A stretch of DNA of 64,000 nucleotides from JAAZMI01 sp050948785 (GCA_050948785.1 JBMNEM010000001.1:248001-312000); one strand, 5' to 3'; positions 37,030 to 47,353 are shown, numbered from the stretch's first letter. Numbers and translations: made by a program. The notes: generated by a model from the letters alone, not told the origin.

Positions 37030-37678
37030 AGCAAAGGAGAAAGTATTTGTTTCCTGGAGTGCAGGCAAGGACTGTTATCTGGCTCTGGTCAAAGCCTGGG
37101 AGGCCGGCTTGGACTCCAGGGCCCTGGTAACCTTTGTCAGTAAAGAAGGCCACAGCATGGCTCATGGTTTGCCCCGGGAGATTCTGGCCAGGCAGGCGCA
37201 GGCTCTCTGTATTCCTTCCGTCCGGGTACCGGTTACCTGGCAGGGATATGAGGAGGGTTTTCAGCAGGTGACGGGGGAGCTGCGGCAAAAAGGTTTTACC
37301 GGCGGGGTTTTCGGTGACATCAACCTTGTCGCACATCGCCAATGGGTGGAAAATGCCTGCTCCAAGGCCGCCATGAATTGCTATTTACCCCTCTGGGGGA
37401 TGGCCGAAGAGGCAGTGGTAGCCGAGCTGCTGCAAAGAAATGCCCGGCTGCTCATTGTTGCTCTCCGGGGTGACCTGGTAGAGGAGAAATGGCTGGGCCG
37501 GTTCCTGGACGAAAAATTTCTCCAGGAATTAAAAGACCGGGGCCTCTCTCCTTGTGGAGAAGGGGGAGAGTACCATACCCTGGTTGTCCACGGGCCGCTT
37601 TTTAAGCAAAAGCTGGAGGTTAACTTTACGGGGCACAGGCAGGAAGGGAAGCATTTGTTTTTGGAGTACAATTTATAA
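37022..37678 (+). CDS. PP-loop ATPase, diphthine-ammonia ligase (Dph6)-like
   Basis: ATG 37022 overlaps the stop of the btuD gene by 8 bases. The 218-residue protein has the PP-loop FVSWSAGKDCYLALVKA near the N-terminus and motifs of the Dph6/MJ0570 group: HGLPREILARQA, GFTGGVFGDINLVAHRQWVE and a late GEGGEYHTLVV. Dph6 amidates diphthine in eukaryotic and archaeal EF-2, which bacteria lack, so this bacterial relative must act on another carboxylate. Its place in a B12-controlled operon suggests amidation or salvage of a corrinoid side chain (inference). Confidence 0.8.
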   Translation: MSKAKEKVFVSWSAGKDCYLALVKAWEAGLDSRALVTFVSKEGHSMAHGLPREILARQAQALCIPSVRVPVTWQGYEEGFQQVTGELRQKGFTGGVFGDINLVAHRQWVENACSKAAMNCYLPLWGMAEEAVVAELLQRNARLLIVALRGDLVEEKWLGRFLDEKFLQELKDRGLSPCGEGGEYHTLVVHGPLFKQKLEVNFTGHRQEGKHLFLEYNL

Positions 37679-37784
37679 AAAAACGGCCATAGATACTATA
37701 CGGTTTATGCATTCCTGGAGAACAAGATGGAGTGATAAAAATTCCCCAGAAGAATCCTCCCCTTGCCCTTAAGAAGATTATCTT

Positions 37785-39608
37785 CTAATTTGTAATTCCG
37801 TACTTTTTTACCTTTTTAATTACAGAAGTGTGTGAAACTCCAAGATGTTTTGATGCTTTCCTAAATGAACCATGTTTTTTAATTGCATTTTCTAGAATGA
37901 TCTTTTCCAATTCTTCTGTAGCTTTTTTTAAACTCATGTTTGAATAATCAAATTCAAAGGTTGTGCTGGAACTAGTGGCATTATCTTTAGTTGATTTAAC
38001 CTCATCAAGTATATTATCAGGAATGTCAGATTCCCGAATTACATCCCCGTTACTAATAATCACCATTCTTTCAACTACATTTTTAAGTTCCCTGACGTTT
38101 CCCGGCCAACTATATTTTGTCAGAATATTTACTGTTGCGGGAGAAAAACTTTTCTGCAGTTGGTACCTTCCATTATACTTACCAAGATAGAAAATCAATA
38201 ATAATGGTATATCCTCTGTTCTTTCCCTTAATGGAGGAATAAATATAGGCAATACATTTAGTCGATAATATAGATCTTCCCTGAATTCACCTTTTTTAGT
38301 TTTATCTTTTAGATTTTGATTCGTGGCGGCAATAATACGTGCATTTACATGAATAGGTTCAGTACCACCTAACCGTAAAATTTTTGTGTCTTCAAGAACA
38401 CGCAATATTTTCGCTTGCATCGAAAGAGGTAAATCTCCAATTTCATCTAAAAACAGTGTGCCATTGTTCGCCATTTCAAATGCCCCTGGTTTACCCCGTT
38501 TTTTTGCTCCAGTAAATGCACCTTCTTCATAACCAAAAAGCTCAGATTCTAATAATTTTTCAGGAATTGCACTGCAATTAATTTTTATTAATCTTCCTTG
38601 CCTTAAACTCCATTTATGTATATTTTCAACAATTATTTCTTTTCCCACGCCTGATTCGCCTAAAATAAGAACTTTGGAGTGGGAATTTGCTATTTTTTTA
38701 ATAAGTTTTAAGGTGTCCAGCATTTTGATATTGCGGGTTATAAAAATTTTTTCTTTTTTCAACTTTTCCTCCCAGGGATTACCTCCAACAATATTGGATT
38801 TATATAGATTCGGCAACCAAAAGGCTTCTTCTAATTCTAGTCGTATTTTATTGAAATCAGTGATATCCTTTACTGTGCTTGCAACTGTTAAGACCTCACC
38901 TTTTTCATTGACAATCGGGGCAGCATTGATTATCAACTCTTTTCCGGTACAAATACCTTGAAAGTCGGTAACAATTTGCTTCTTGTTCAACGAAGTAAGT
39001 GCAATGGAGTTGCACCTGATTAAACCTTGTTTAAAAAGCATGTCCATATCTTTTCTTAAAAAATCTGAGGAGGTTAATTCTGTATCGCGCAACAGTGAAT
39101 TATTTACTTTGCAGACCATTCCATTTTTATCTAGAATTAAAATACCGTAATTGACGGCATCTATCACTGTATTTACTGTAATTTGTTTTTTAAAAGTTTT
39201 AGCAATTTCAAAGGTAATTTTTTCTATACTTGTTATTTCCATAAACGTTGAAACCGCTCCCACTATTTCCCCATTTTCATGAATAGGTATCCTATTTACC
39301 AGAAACATTCTATTGTTGTAAGTAAATTTTTCCATTAATTGAGATTGACCTGTATTTAAAATTTTAATTAAATTTTCTTCTTTAAAAACCTCTTTCAACG
39401 GCTTGCCAATTATATTTTGCTTAATTTTCATTAAAGAGAAAAAGGACTCATTACAGAAAAAAATATTTTGTTTAAAATCAATTGCAAGAATTCCATATTT
39501 AAATGAATTTAATAATTGCCGAAATGGCAAATCCTCACCTTCAATCTGTAGGGTGGAAACTTTTATAACCACTTGTTTCAAAAGTTTCCATTGATTTGAT
39601 TTTACCAC
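37785..39608 (-). CDS. PAS-containing sigma-54-dependent activator
   Basis: The 607-residue regulator has two or three PAS-like regions in its first 280 residues (YGILAIDFKQNIFFCNES, YGILILDKNGMVCKVNNS), then an AAA+ domain with Walker A GESGVGKE, the sigma-54 contact motif GAFTGA, and Walker B LFLDEIGD. A C-terminal Fis/TyrR-type HTH ends the protein (ASKHLGVSHTSVIKKVKKYG). It starts at GTG 39608; an out-of-frame ATG lies seven bases upstream, so the precise start is open. It is divergent from the Bam-like operon and probably activates the -24/-12 promoter at 39871 in response to a ligand sensed by PAS. Confidence 0.9.
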   Translation of the reverse strand: MVKSNQWKLLKQVVIKVSTLQIEGEDLPFRQLLNSFKYGILAIDFKQNIFFCNESFFSLMKIKQNIIGKPLKEVFKEENLIKILNTGQSQLMEKFTYNNRMFLVNRIPIHENGEIVGAVSTFMEITSIEKITFEIAKTFKKQITVNTVIDAVNYGILILDKNGMVCKVNNSLLRDTELTSSDFLRKDMDMLFKQGLIRCNSIALTSLNKKQIVTDFQGICTGKELIINAAPIVNEKGEVLTVASTVKDITDFNKIRLELEEAFWLPNLYKSNIVGGNPWEEKLKKEKIFITRNIKMLDTLKLIKKIANSHSKVLILGESGVGKEIIVENIHKWSLRQGRLIKINCSAIPEKLLESELFGYEEGAFTGAKKRGKPGAFEMANNGTLFLDEIGDLPLSMQAKILRVLEDTKILRLGGTEPIHVNARIIAATNQNLKDKTKKGEFREDLYYRLNVLPIFIPPLRERTEDIPLLLIFYLGKYNGRYQLQKSFSPATVNILTKYSWPGNVRELKNVVERMVIISNGDVIRESDIPDNILDEVKSTKDNATSSSTTFEFDYSNMSLKKATEELEKIILENAIKKHGSFRKASKHLGVSHTSVIKKVKKYGITN

Positions 39609-40042
39609 GTTCCATTTTTTTTGTAAACATTCAAAAAAGAGATATTGTTTGGAAGCTTTTTGATTAAGCCATAACCTTAATTTTAAATTTTAGGATATAA
39701 CAATAATGCCTGATAAAACTTATATATTGGAGAAAAAACAAGGATTAAAGGCTTGTTTGGATTTATTAAAATAATCAAGCCGGATGTTGATTGCCATGCT
39801 GAACAAGTTATATTTTCGTAAAACATTTTAAAAACTTGTTGAAAAGCTGGATCAAAAAAAATTAAATAATTGGCACATTTATTGCATTAAGTTATGTTGT
39901 TAAAGTGTTATTGGGAACGAAATTTAAGAAAGAATTTTGGAGGAGGTTGATATAAAAATAATAATTTATGGTAAAGTTGTAGAAAAACATAAAAAGAAAA
40001 AAACAACTTAGTGTAAAAAGACTTAAGAAAAGGAGCTTGAAA
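39609..40042. other. Divergent regulatory region
   Basis: AT-rich DNA between the activator and the VOC gene. It holds the sigma-54 promoter, a long-range inverted repeat AACAAGTT (39802-39809)/AACTTGTT (39833-39840) upstream of it that may be an activator site, and AGGAGG near 39941 without an adjacent standard start codon. Confidence 0.6.
39871..39886 (+). promoter_or_regulatory. Sigma-54 (-24/-12) promoter for the Bam-like operon
   Basis: TGGCACATTTATTGCA matches TGGCACG-N4-TTGCW with the correct GG-to-GC spacing. It lies 172 bases before the VOC gene and divergent from a sigma-54 activator gene. Confidence 0.9.
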
Positions 40043-40438
40043 ATGAATGTCGAGAAGATAGATCATATTTGCATAGCTGTCAAGGACATTGAAAAAGCGG
40101 AAGAATATTTTAAAAAGATTTTTGGCCTTGTTCCAGATGATCGCTACACAGAAGAAAGTGAAAAGATTAATGTGATTCGTTATTACATTGGTGAGGTAGG
40201 ACTGGAATTAATGAGTTCCACCGATGCTGATGGCAATGTGGCCAAGTTTATTGAAAAATATGGAGAGGGGTTTTACCTTCTATCATTAAAGGTTGATAAC
40301 GTAGAAAAGGCACTTGCTGAATTAAAGTCAAAAAATGTCCCATTAATTGATGAGGTCCCCCGAAAATGGAGAAACAGTAATTATATTTTTATAAAGCCCA
40401 AGGCATTTTTTGGGGTCTTGATGGAGCTTATCGACTAA
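40043..40438 (+). CDS. VOC-family protein, methylmalonyl-CoA epimerase-like
   Basis: This 131-residue glyoxalase/VOC-fold protein starts MNVEKIDHICIAVKDIEKAEE and shows GLELMSSTDADG and a metal-ligand-like GVLMELID end, consistent with the methylmalonyl-CoA epimerase group. ATG 40043 is chosen because AAGGAG lies nine bases upstream. It is the first gene after the sigma-54 promoter, suggesting a CoA-thioester substrate within the same aromatic or acyl-CoA pathway. Confidence 0.8.
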   Translation: MNVEKIDHICIAVKDIEKAEEYFKKIFGLVPDDRYTEESEKINVIRYYIGEVGLELMSSTDADGNVAKFIEKYGEGFYLLSLKVDNVEKALAELKSKNVPLIDEVPRKWRNSNYIFIKPKAFFGVLMELID

Positions 40439-40467
40439 CTACTTCTAGAACTGTTGAGGTGTTGAAA

Positions 40468-42426
40468 ATGAGGTACGCAGAGACTGGATATAAATTGGAG
40501 GTTGATTTGTCCCGCGGAAATATTGAGAGAGTGGAAACTGATCCGAGGTTAACGGAACTTCATCTGGGGGGACAAGGTACTGCTGTAAAAGCATTGTGGG
40601 ATCGAGTTCCTCCGGAAGTCGATCCCTTTTCTCCCGATAATTTACTTATATTCAGCACTGGTATTTTAACCTCCACACCTGTTCCCGGCGCCAACCGAAC
40701 TGTTGTGAATACAATTTCCCCCCAGACAAACTTTTATGCACACTCTGTAATGGGGGGATTTTGGGGCCCGGAGCTTAAACATGCTGGCTATGATCGAATA
40801 ATCATTCGCGGTAAGTCACCTGACCTTGTATATTTGTGGATAAATAATGATCAGGTGGAAATACGTGATGCCACTCATCTTCAGGGGAAAGGTGCTAACG
40901 AAACGGCAGTACTCATCAAAGAGGAATTAAAAGAACCGCACGCTCAAGTGGCGGCTATCGGCCTGGCCGGGGAAAACAGGGTATTCATGGCCAGTATAGA
41001 ACACGGCAGCTCTAGCGCTTCCCGCGGGGTTGGCTCGATCATGGGGGATAAAAAGTTAAAAGCTATAGCTGTACGTGGAACAAAGGAAATCAATACGGCC
41101 TACCCTGAAGATCTTTTTAGTATCTATCTGAAGCTGATGCAGGAGATTTATGAAAATCCGTTTACCGGCGATACAATGGCCGACTCGATGAATGACAGCT
41201 TTCACCATGATAATTTTGCCTGGGGCAATGCTCGTGTACGAAGAAAGGGTTTTTGGACCAAAAAATATGAAGAGAAGTATACTGGAGTTACAGATAATGT
41301 CCTATCTCGGTGGACAGGTTGCTTTAATTGTCCGAAAAATTGTCATTTGTTAATTTCACAGCCTGGGCGGCCGCGGTATTTCTTAAAATGTTTTGGGAGA
41401 GCCACCTATCATATGGCTGCCTTCAAAGAGCATGATTATAGTTATGAAATTGCCCCTATTGCTCATGAGTATGGACTGGATTCCTACTCAACGCCACAAG
41501 TTATGGCTTTTGCCATTGAACTTTACGAGGTTGGAATTTTAACGGACAAAGACCTGCCGGGCTTTCCAGCAGACGATGGGGAAAGATTTTACTATCTTTT
41601 GGAAAAAATAGCTCTCCGCGAAGGAATTGGAGATGTATTAGCTAATGGTGTTTACTGGGCGGCTCGCCAGATTGGTAAGGGTGCAGAAGAGTACGATCAT
41701 AATACCATAAAAAAATTTGAGCAGGTGCCCCTTAAGTTAGGAAAGCTGAATCCCCCCTACTTTCTGATGACAGCTACCGGTGAAAAAATGAATGTTCCTC
41801 AAATCGAAGGCTCTTTCCCCCAGGATCCCCTCCCTACCATGGAGGAGAGGGAAGAGTTTGTCAGGGGGTGGTACGCAGCCCCCAATGATAAATATAAACA
41901 AATTTTTCTGGAATGGGAAAAAAGATATGAAGTACCTAATGAAGCGTCTTGCCTCATTGTTGATTGGAATGAGATCATGCACTATGTTGATGATGCTGTT
42001 GGGCTCTGTGCCTTTTTATCCTCATTCAGAGGAGGCCAATTTGGTGGGAGGCCGCCGTACCATATACACAACATTCCTTATTTTATTAAACTTGCCAATG
42101 GGATGGAACTGGACAAAGACGGTCTCTGGGAAATAGCCAGCAGGAACCGTAATCTGATCAGGGCCATTAATGTAAGAAGAGGCCTGAGAAGAAAAGACGA
42201 GCGGCCGCCAGAGGATCACTGGGCGGTAAGAGACCATGAATTTGAACAAAAACTGCTTGATGACTACTACGATTTCAAAGGGTGGAATAAGGAGGGAATT
42301 CCTACTAAAGAAACTTTGGATAAACTGGGCTTGGATTACGTGGGCGAAGATTTCATCCAAAGAGGGATCATTACAGGGGACGAAGGTAAAATCCCCCAGG
42401 AGGCTTTGCCAATAAAGAAGAACTAA
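40468..42426 (+). CDS. bamB: Tungsten-dependent AOR-family oxidoreductase, BamB-like
   Basis: The 652-residue protein resembles the active-site subunit BamB of class II benzoyl-CoA reductase: MRYAETGYKLEVDLSRGNIE, then LLIFSTGILTSTPVPGANRT, MGGFWGPELKHAGYDR and ASRGVGSIMGDKKLKA. It has the AOR iron-sulfur ligands CFNCPKNC and a late Cys in GLCAFLSSF. Cys308 in KCFGRATYH is a candidate for the cysteine that ligates tungsten in the BamBC structure (recalled, not checked by alignment). BamB reduces benzoyl-CoA to the cyclic dienoyl-CoA. A GTG nine bases upstream is an alternative start. The following seven genes match BamC-I in order. A different CoA-thioester substrate remains possible. Confidence 0.85.
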   Translation: MRYAETGYKLEVDLSRGNIERVETDPRLTELHLGGQGTAVKALWDRVPPEVDPFSPDNLLIFSTGILTSTPVPGANRTVVNTISPQTNFYAHSVMGGFWGPELKHAGYDRIIIRGKSPDLVYLWINNDQVEIRDATHLQGKGANETAVLIKEELKEPHAQVAAIGLAGENRVFMASIEHGSSSASRGVGSIMGDKKLKAIAVRGTKEINTAYPEDLFSIYLKLMQEIYENPFTGDTMADSMNDSFHHDNFAWGNARVRRKGFWTKKYEEKYTGVTDNVLSRWTGCFNCPKNCHLLISQPGRPRYFLKCFGRATYHMAAFKEHDYSYEIAPIAHEYGLDSYSTPQVMAFAIELYEVGILTDKDLPGFPADDGERFYYLLEKIALREGIGDVLANGVYWAARQIGKGAEEYDHNTIKKFEQVPLKLGKLNPPYFLMTATGEKMNVPQIEGSFPQDPLPTMEEREEFVRGWYAAPNDKYKQIFLEWEKRYEVPNEASCLIVDWNEIMHYVDDAVGLCAFLSSFRGGQFGGRPPYHIHNIPYFIKLANGMELDKDGLWEIASRNRNLIRAINVRRGLRRKDERPPEDHWAVRDHEFEQKLLDDYYDFKGWNKEGIPTKETLDKLGLDYVGEDFIQRGIITGDEGKIPQEALPIKKN

Positions 42427-42444
42427 AGTCAAGAGGGTGCTAAC

Positions 42445-42990
42445 GTGAAAGCCTTATCAGAAAAGAATAAAGTTTTGAGAATAAAAGTTAATTTGGATAA
42501 ATGCATTGGTTGCCGGGCATGTGAACTGGCTTGCTCCGTGTTTCACAGTTTTCCCAAGTATAGCAGCACTAATCCGGCAAGATCCCGGATCCGGGTGGTT
42601 ATAGATCCCCGGAACGATGAGTATGTTCCTGTACGTTCCTGTGATTATACCAAAGCCGCCTGTGATGGCCGGCGCGTTTATACTATTAACGAAAAGGAAT
42701 ACAGCGAGTGCAGCTTCTGCGGGACCATCTGCCCCACCAGGGATTTATTTAAAGATCCCGACTCCGGCCTTCCTCTCAGATGCGATTTGTGCGAAGATGA
42801 TCCGGCTCAAGAAGAACCCCTTTGTGTACAGGCCTGCCAGCCTGGAGCCTTGATTTATGAAGAAATTGAAGGGGAAAGCGGGGAAGAAGTGAAGCTGAAT
42901 GAGGTGGATATCGGGTTGAAATCAATGCTAGATAAATATGGGCTACTGATACTTACGGATAGCTTTGCCCGCCTGTTACAGAGGGACTAA
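42445..42990 (+). CDS. bamC: BamC-like polyferredoxin subunit
   Basis: This 181-residue ferredoxin-like protein has cysteine sets DKCIGCRACELACSVFH, then CSFCGTICP, CDLCED and CVQACQPGAL, enough for about three [4Fe-4S] clusters. BamC forms the electron-transfer subunit tightly bound to BamB. The start is GTG, with AGAGGGTG upstream, 18 bases after bamB. The tail after residue 140 is acidic. Confidence 0.85.
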   Translation: MKALSEKNKVLRIKVNLDKCIGCRACELACSVFHSFPKYSSTNPARSRIRVVIDPRNDEYVPVRSCDYTKAACDGRRVYTINEKEYSECSFCGTICPTRDLFKDPDSGLPLRCDLCEDDPAQEEPLCVQACQPGALIYEEIEGESGEEVKLNEVDIGLKSMLDKYGLLILTDSFARLLQRD

Positions 42991-43020
42991 AACATCAAGC
43001 TGAAAGAAGGGATTATAATC

Positions 43021-44175
43021 ATGGAGACTGAAGCTCCCTTCAAAGAGATCGTCGAGGAAATAAAAGAATTCGGTGGAGACGCCATCAAATACTGCTATCA
43101 ATGCGGAAAATGCGATACAGTTTGCCCCTGGAACAAGGTGACAAATTTCAGTATGCGCAAGCTGATCCGCGAGGCCACATTCGGTTTTCCGGAGATAGAC
43201 CGTGAAGAGGCCTGGCGTTGTACTACCTGCGGCAGATGCCCCCAGGTTTGCCCGCGGGACGTAAAGCAGGTAGAAGATATGGTCGCTCTGCGCAGGATGG
43301 CTGTGGGGTACGGCGTTTCTCCCCCCTTTCTCCGGATGGTCCGTTCCGCAACTGCAAGCCTTGCGGCAGAAGGCAACCCCTTCGTTGAAGACCGGGCCAA
43401 AAGAGCAGATTGGACAGAGGGATTCGATGTAAAAACATTTACCGAGGAAATGGAAATTCTATATTTTCCCGGCTGCTTCCCCAGCTATGACGCAAGATTA
43501 AAGAAGGTTGCTCAAGCCACAGCCAATATTCTCAATAAGGCCGGGGTGGAATTCGGGATCCTGGGTACTAAAGAAAACTGCTGCGGAGAAAGTATCCGCA
43601 AGGTAGGCAACGAAGAGCTGTTCAAAAGCCTGGCCAAGGAAAACATTAAAACCTTTATCGAAAACGGAGTAAAGAAAATCCTTGTTTCTTCACCTCATTG
43701 CTATCACACCTTCAAGAACGAGTATCCTGAGTTTATGGTGAACTTTGAGGTTGTGCATATCGCCCAATATTTACATGAGCTTATTAATGAGGGCAGGCTG
43801 CAGATCAGCAAGGAATATGCTAAAAAAGTCACATACCATGACCCCTGTTACCTGGGCCGGCATAATGGCATCTATGACGAACCGCGGGAAGTCTTAAAGA
43901 AAATACCCGGTTTGGAACTAAAAGAGATGGTTGAGTCACGGGAAGAAAGCCTCTGCTGCGGAATGGGTGGAGGCAGGATTTGGATTGACACTGAAATGGC
44001 TGAAAGATTTTCCAACCTCAGAGTGGAAGAAGCTGTCGGGCTTGGGGCCGAAGTGCTGGTTACCACCTGCCCCTACTGCATTGATGCTCTTGAGGATAGC
44101 AGGTTGGGTTTAAATTATGAGGATGTCATAGAAGTTCAGGACATCACGGAGATCCTCCAGGAAGTTATTGCTTGA
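43021..44175 (+). CDS. bamD: BamD-like HdrD/HdrBC-type iron-sulfur subunit
   Basis: The 384-residue protein combines HdrC-type ferredoxin motifs (CYQCGKCDTVCPWN, CTTCGRCPQVCP) with two HdrB-type CCG domains (ENCCGESIRKVG and ESLCCGMGGGRIW, with HDPCYLGRHNG between). In heterodisulfide reductase the CCG domains hold noncubane clusters. Here no disulfide is expected; the subunit probably relays electrons from the HdrA-like subunit to BamC/BamB. The gene follows bamC by 30 bases. Confidence 0.87.
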   Translation: METEAPFKEIVEEIKEFGGDAIKYCYQCGKCDTVCPWNKVTNFSMRKLIREATFGFPEIDREEAWRCTTCGRCPQVCPRDVKQVEDMVALRRMAVGYGVSPPFLRMVRSATASLAAEGNPFVEDRAKRADWTEGFDVKTFTEEMEILYFPGCFPSYDARLKKVAQATANILNKAGVEFGILGTKENCCGESIRKVGNEELFKSLAKENIKTFIENGVKKILVSSPHCYHTFKNEYPEFMVNFEVVHIAQYLHELINEGRLQISKEYAKKVTYHDPCYLGRHNGIYDEPREVLKKIPGLELKEMVESREESLCCGMGGGRIWIDTEMAERFSNLRVEEAVGLGAEVLVTTCPYCIDALEDSRLGLNYEDVIEVQDITEILQEVIA

Positions 44176-44209
44176 GTGCGGGCACATAAAACCTGACGAG
44201 GTGATAGGA

Positions 44210-47200
44210 ATGGAAAAAAGAATTGAAGGACAGCTTATGAAAAACTTAGCCGGCAGTAATTTTGGAGATGTAATGGTTGTCGGCGGAGGGATCAGCGGCA
44301 TTCAAGCCTCTCTAGATCTAGCCGCCGCTGGTTTTAAGGTCTACTTGGTTGAGAAGGCGCCTGCTATTGGCGGCCATATGGCCCAACTGGACAAGACCTT
44401 TCCCACCAATGACTGCTCCATGTGAATCCTTTCGCCCAAACTGGTCGAGGTCGGCCGGCATACCAATATTGAGATTCTCACTTACACGGAAGTTGACAGT
44501 GTAGAAGGGGAAGTAGGAAATTTCAAGGTAACGCTGCTTAAAAAACCTAGATATGTGCTGGAGAGCAAGTGCACGGGCTGTACCACCTGCGTGGAATTCT
44601 GCCCGGTCCAGTACCCGGATCCATTTAACCAGGAAATATCGAAAAATAAGGCCATCCATATCTATTACTCCCAAGCTATCCCCCTCGTCGCCTATATTGA
44701 TGAAAGTTGCCGTTACCTGCAAGGAAAGACCTGCACTGTCTGTGAAGGAGTATGTCAGAATGAGGCCATAGATTTTAGTCAAACTGCGGAAAAACTGGAA
44801 ATTAAGGTGGGGGCGATTGTTCTCTCTCCCGGCCTGGAACCATATGATCCCAGATTGAAAGAGGAGTACCGCTACGGCAGGTTTGCGAACGTACTCACCA
44901 GTATGGATTATGAGCGGCTGCTGTGTTCCACCGGGCCTTACGAGGGCGAGATAAGGCGTACTTCCGACCTGAAACACCCCCGTAAAATCGCCTGGGTGCA
45001 ATGTGCCGGTTCCCGGCAGGTTCTTCCTGGCGGTAAGAGTTATTGTTCATCTGTTTGCTGCACCTATACCCAGAAACAGGTGATTTTGACCAAAGATCAG
45101 GATGTCTCCACCGAGTGCACGGTTTTCCATAACGATATCCGTGCTTATGGCAAGGATTTTGAACGATTTTACACCAGGGCGGAAAAACTTCCCGGGGTGC
45201 GCTTTATCCGCAGCTATGCATCAATTGTCAAAGAAGATCCAGAAACCAGGAATGTCACGCTACGCTATGCCACCACCGGGGAAGTACAGGAAGAAACCTT
45301 TGATCTGGTGGTCCTATCCGTCGGGTTGGCGCCTCCCGCTGATTTCAAGGTTTTGGCAGATAAGTTTGGCATCGCGCTCAATGCCCATGGTTTCTGTCAA
45401 ACCGTCCCGGCCAATCCCATGCAAACCTCCCGTCCGGGAATTTTTATCAGCGGTGCCTTCCAGGGCCCTGTTGATATTCCCGCCGCGGTGGTGACCGCCA
45501 GCGGGGCCGGCTCCCAATGCGGTGAACTTCTAGACTACCGGCGCGGAGAATTGGCCCAGGAAAAAATATATCCGCTGGAAAGGGACGTTTCCGGAGAGGA
45601 ACCGCGGGTTGGAGTCTTTGTCTGTCATTGCGGCGCGAACATCGGCAGAGTGGTTGATGTGCCTTCTGCAGTGGAATATGCCTTAACCTTGCCTCATGTG
45701 GTCTACGCGCAGGAACAACTTTTTGCCTGCGCCACTAATTCTGCCCGGGAAATAACAGATATGATCAAAGAAAAAGGGCTCAATCGCGTGGTTGTTGCCG
45801 CCTGCACCCCAAGGACACATGAGCCGCTGTTCCGGGATACCCTGCGTGAGGCCGGAATCAACCAGTATTATTATGAAATGGCCAATATCAGGGAGCATTG
45901 CTCCTGGGTCCACGCCAAAACAAAAGAAGAGGCCTCCGAAAAGGCCAAGGATTTAATCCGCATGTCGGTAGCCAGAGCCTGTCATTTGGAGCCCCTGCAG
46001 GAACTGGAGTTGCCCGTCAACAAGGCGGCACTGGTGGTCGGCGGGGGTATAGCCGGCCTAAATTGTGCCCTTTCAATCGCCACACAAGGCCATACGGTGC
46101 ACTTGCTGGAAAGGGAAGCCGAACTGGGAGGCTTGGCCCGCCGGATTTATCACACCCTTGAGGGGTTGGATGTGCAGGACTACCTGCATGCCCTGGTGCA
46201 GAAAATTTACCGGCACCCCTTGATCCAGGTCTACCACGAAGCGGCGATCATGGAAGCCACCGGTTATGTAGGGAACTTTGTGACCAAGGTGCAATCCAAG
46301 AGTGGAATCACGGAGATCAAGCATGGTGCTGTTGTCATCGCGACAGGTGCAGAACCGGATACACCCGCTGAATACCTTTATGGGGAGGACGAGCGGGTTC
46401 TAACCCACCTGGAGTTGGAGGAGCAGATCGCCCAAAAAGATGCAAAGGTAGCCGGCGCCCAAAGCCTGGTGATGATCCAATGTGTTGGCTGCCGCAATGA
46501 GGACAGGGATTACTGCAGCCGGATCTGCTGCAGCGAGTCGGTTAAAAACGCCCTGCAACTAAAAGAAATAAATCCAGATATGGAGATCTATATACTTTTC
46601 CGGGACATGAGAACGTATGGCTTCAAAGAAGATTTTTACCGGGAGGCAGCGGGCAAAGAAGTCCGTTTTATCCGCTACGAGCCGGAAGAAAAACCAGTTG
46701 TGGAGCCTGCTACGGGTGAGGATGGCCGACCTGTTCTAAGGGTTACCCTGTCGGATTATGTCTTGGGTAAAAAGCTGGAGATAGATGCAGATCTGATCAC
46801 TCTGGCGGCTGCTGTTATCCCTGCCGCCTCCACCAAGGAAGTGGCCACGTTATTTAAGGTGACTTTGAACCCGGATGGTTTCTACAAAGAAGCCCATGCC
46901 AAATTAAGGCCGGTAGAATTTGCCACCGAAGGCGTCTATCTTTGCGGCCTGGCTCATTATCCCAAATTTATACCGGAAACTATTAACCAGGCCTATGGTG
47001 CGGCAGGCCGGGTTTTAACGCTTCTTTCCAATGAGACCGTCACTGCTTCCGGCTCTGTTTGCGCAGTCGATGAGGATAAATGTCTTTCCTGCGGAGCCTG
47101 CATTTCCGTCTGTGCGTACGGCGCGATAGAGTTTCAGGAAACACCACAGGGCAGAAAAGCAAGAGTAAACCCGGTCCTCTGTAAAGGGGATGGCCTCTGC

Positions 47201-47323
47201 AATCGAAAATGTCCCACCGGGGCCATCCAGCTGAAACACTTTACAGACCAAGAGATTTTAAGCGAAATTGATGCGGCATTTTCAAAGGAAGAGAGTCCAC
47301 AAAAAATCCAAGCCGTGGTTTAA
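44210..47323 (+). CDS. bamE: BamE-like HdrA-type flavoprotein, selenocysteine-containing
   Basis: Read through the in-frame TGA at 44423-44425 (Sec72), the gene encodes about 1037 residues. The N-terminus has an FAD-binding MVVGGGISGIQASLDLA, then FPTNDCSM-U-ILSPKLVEVG, in which HdrA proteins have Cys at the U position. Ferredoxin motifs (CTGCTTCVEFCP) follow. A second Rossmann-like FAD site (LVVGGGIAGLNCAL) lies in the C-terminal half, with further cysteine groups (CVGCRNEDRDYCSRICC) and two [4Fe-4S] sets at the end (CLSCGACISVCAYG, CNRKCPTG). It is thus a fused double HdrA. HdrA carries the bifurcating FAD, so this is the likely site of energy coupling. ATG 44210 follows GAGGTGATAGG. A SECIS-like hairpin is at 44441-44458. 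Without Sec decoding the product would be a 71-residue fragment. Confidence 0.87.
44441..44458 (+). promoter_or_regulatory. SECIS-like hairpin after the bamE TGA
   Basis: CTGGTC and GGCCGG pair (two G-U wobbles) around loop GAGGTC, starting 15 bases after the TGA. The AGGUC in the loop resembles the SelB-binding loop of E. coli fdhF. Folding was judged by eye. Confidence 0.65.
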
Positions 47324-47353
47324 ACCGGATAACAAAAAAGGAGGCGGAAAAGG

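Noticed and set aside
39955..40012. Short peptide frame (KIIIYGKVVEKH) after an AGGAGG in the bam leader
   Set aside because: It has no standard start codon (would need ATA) and is only about 20 codons; possibly a remnant.
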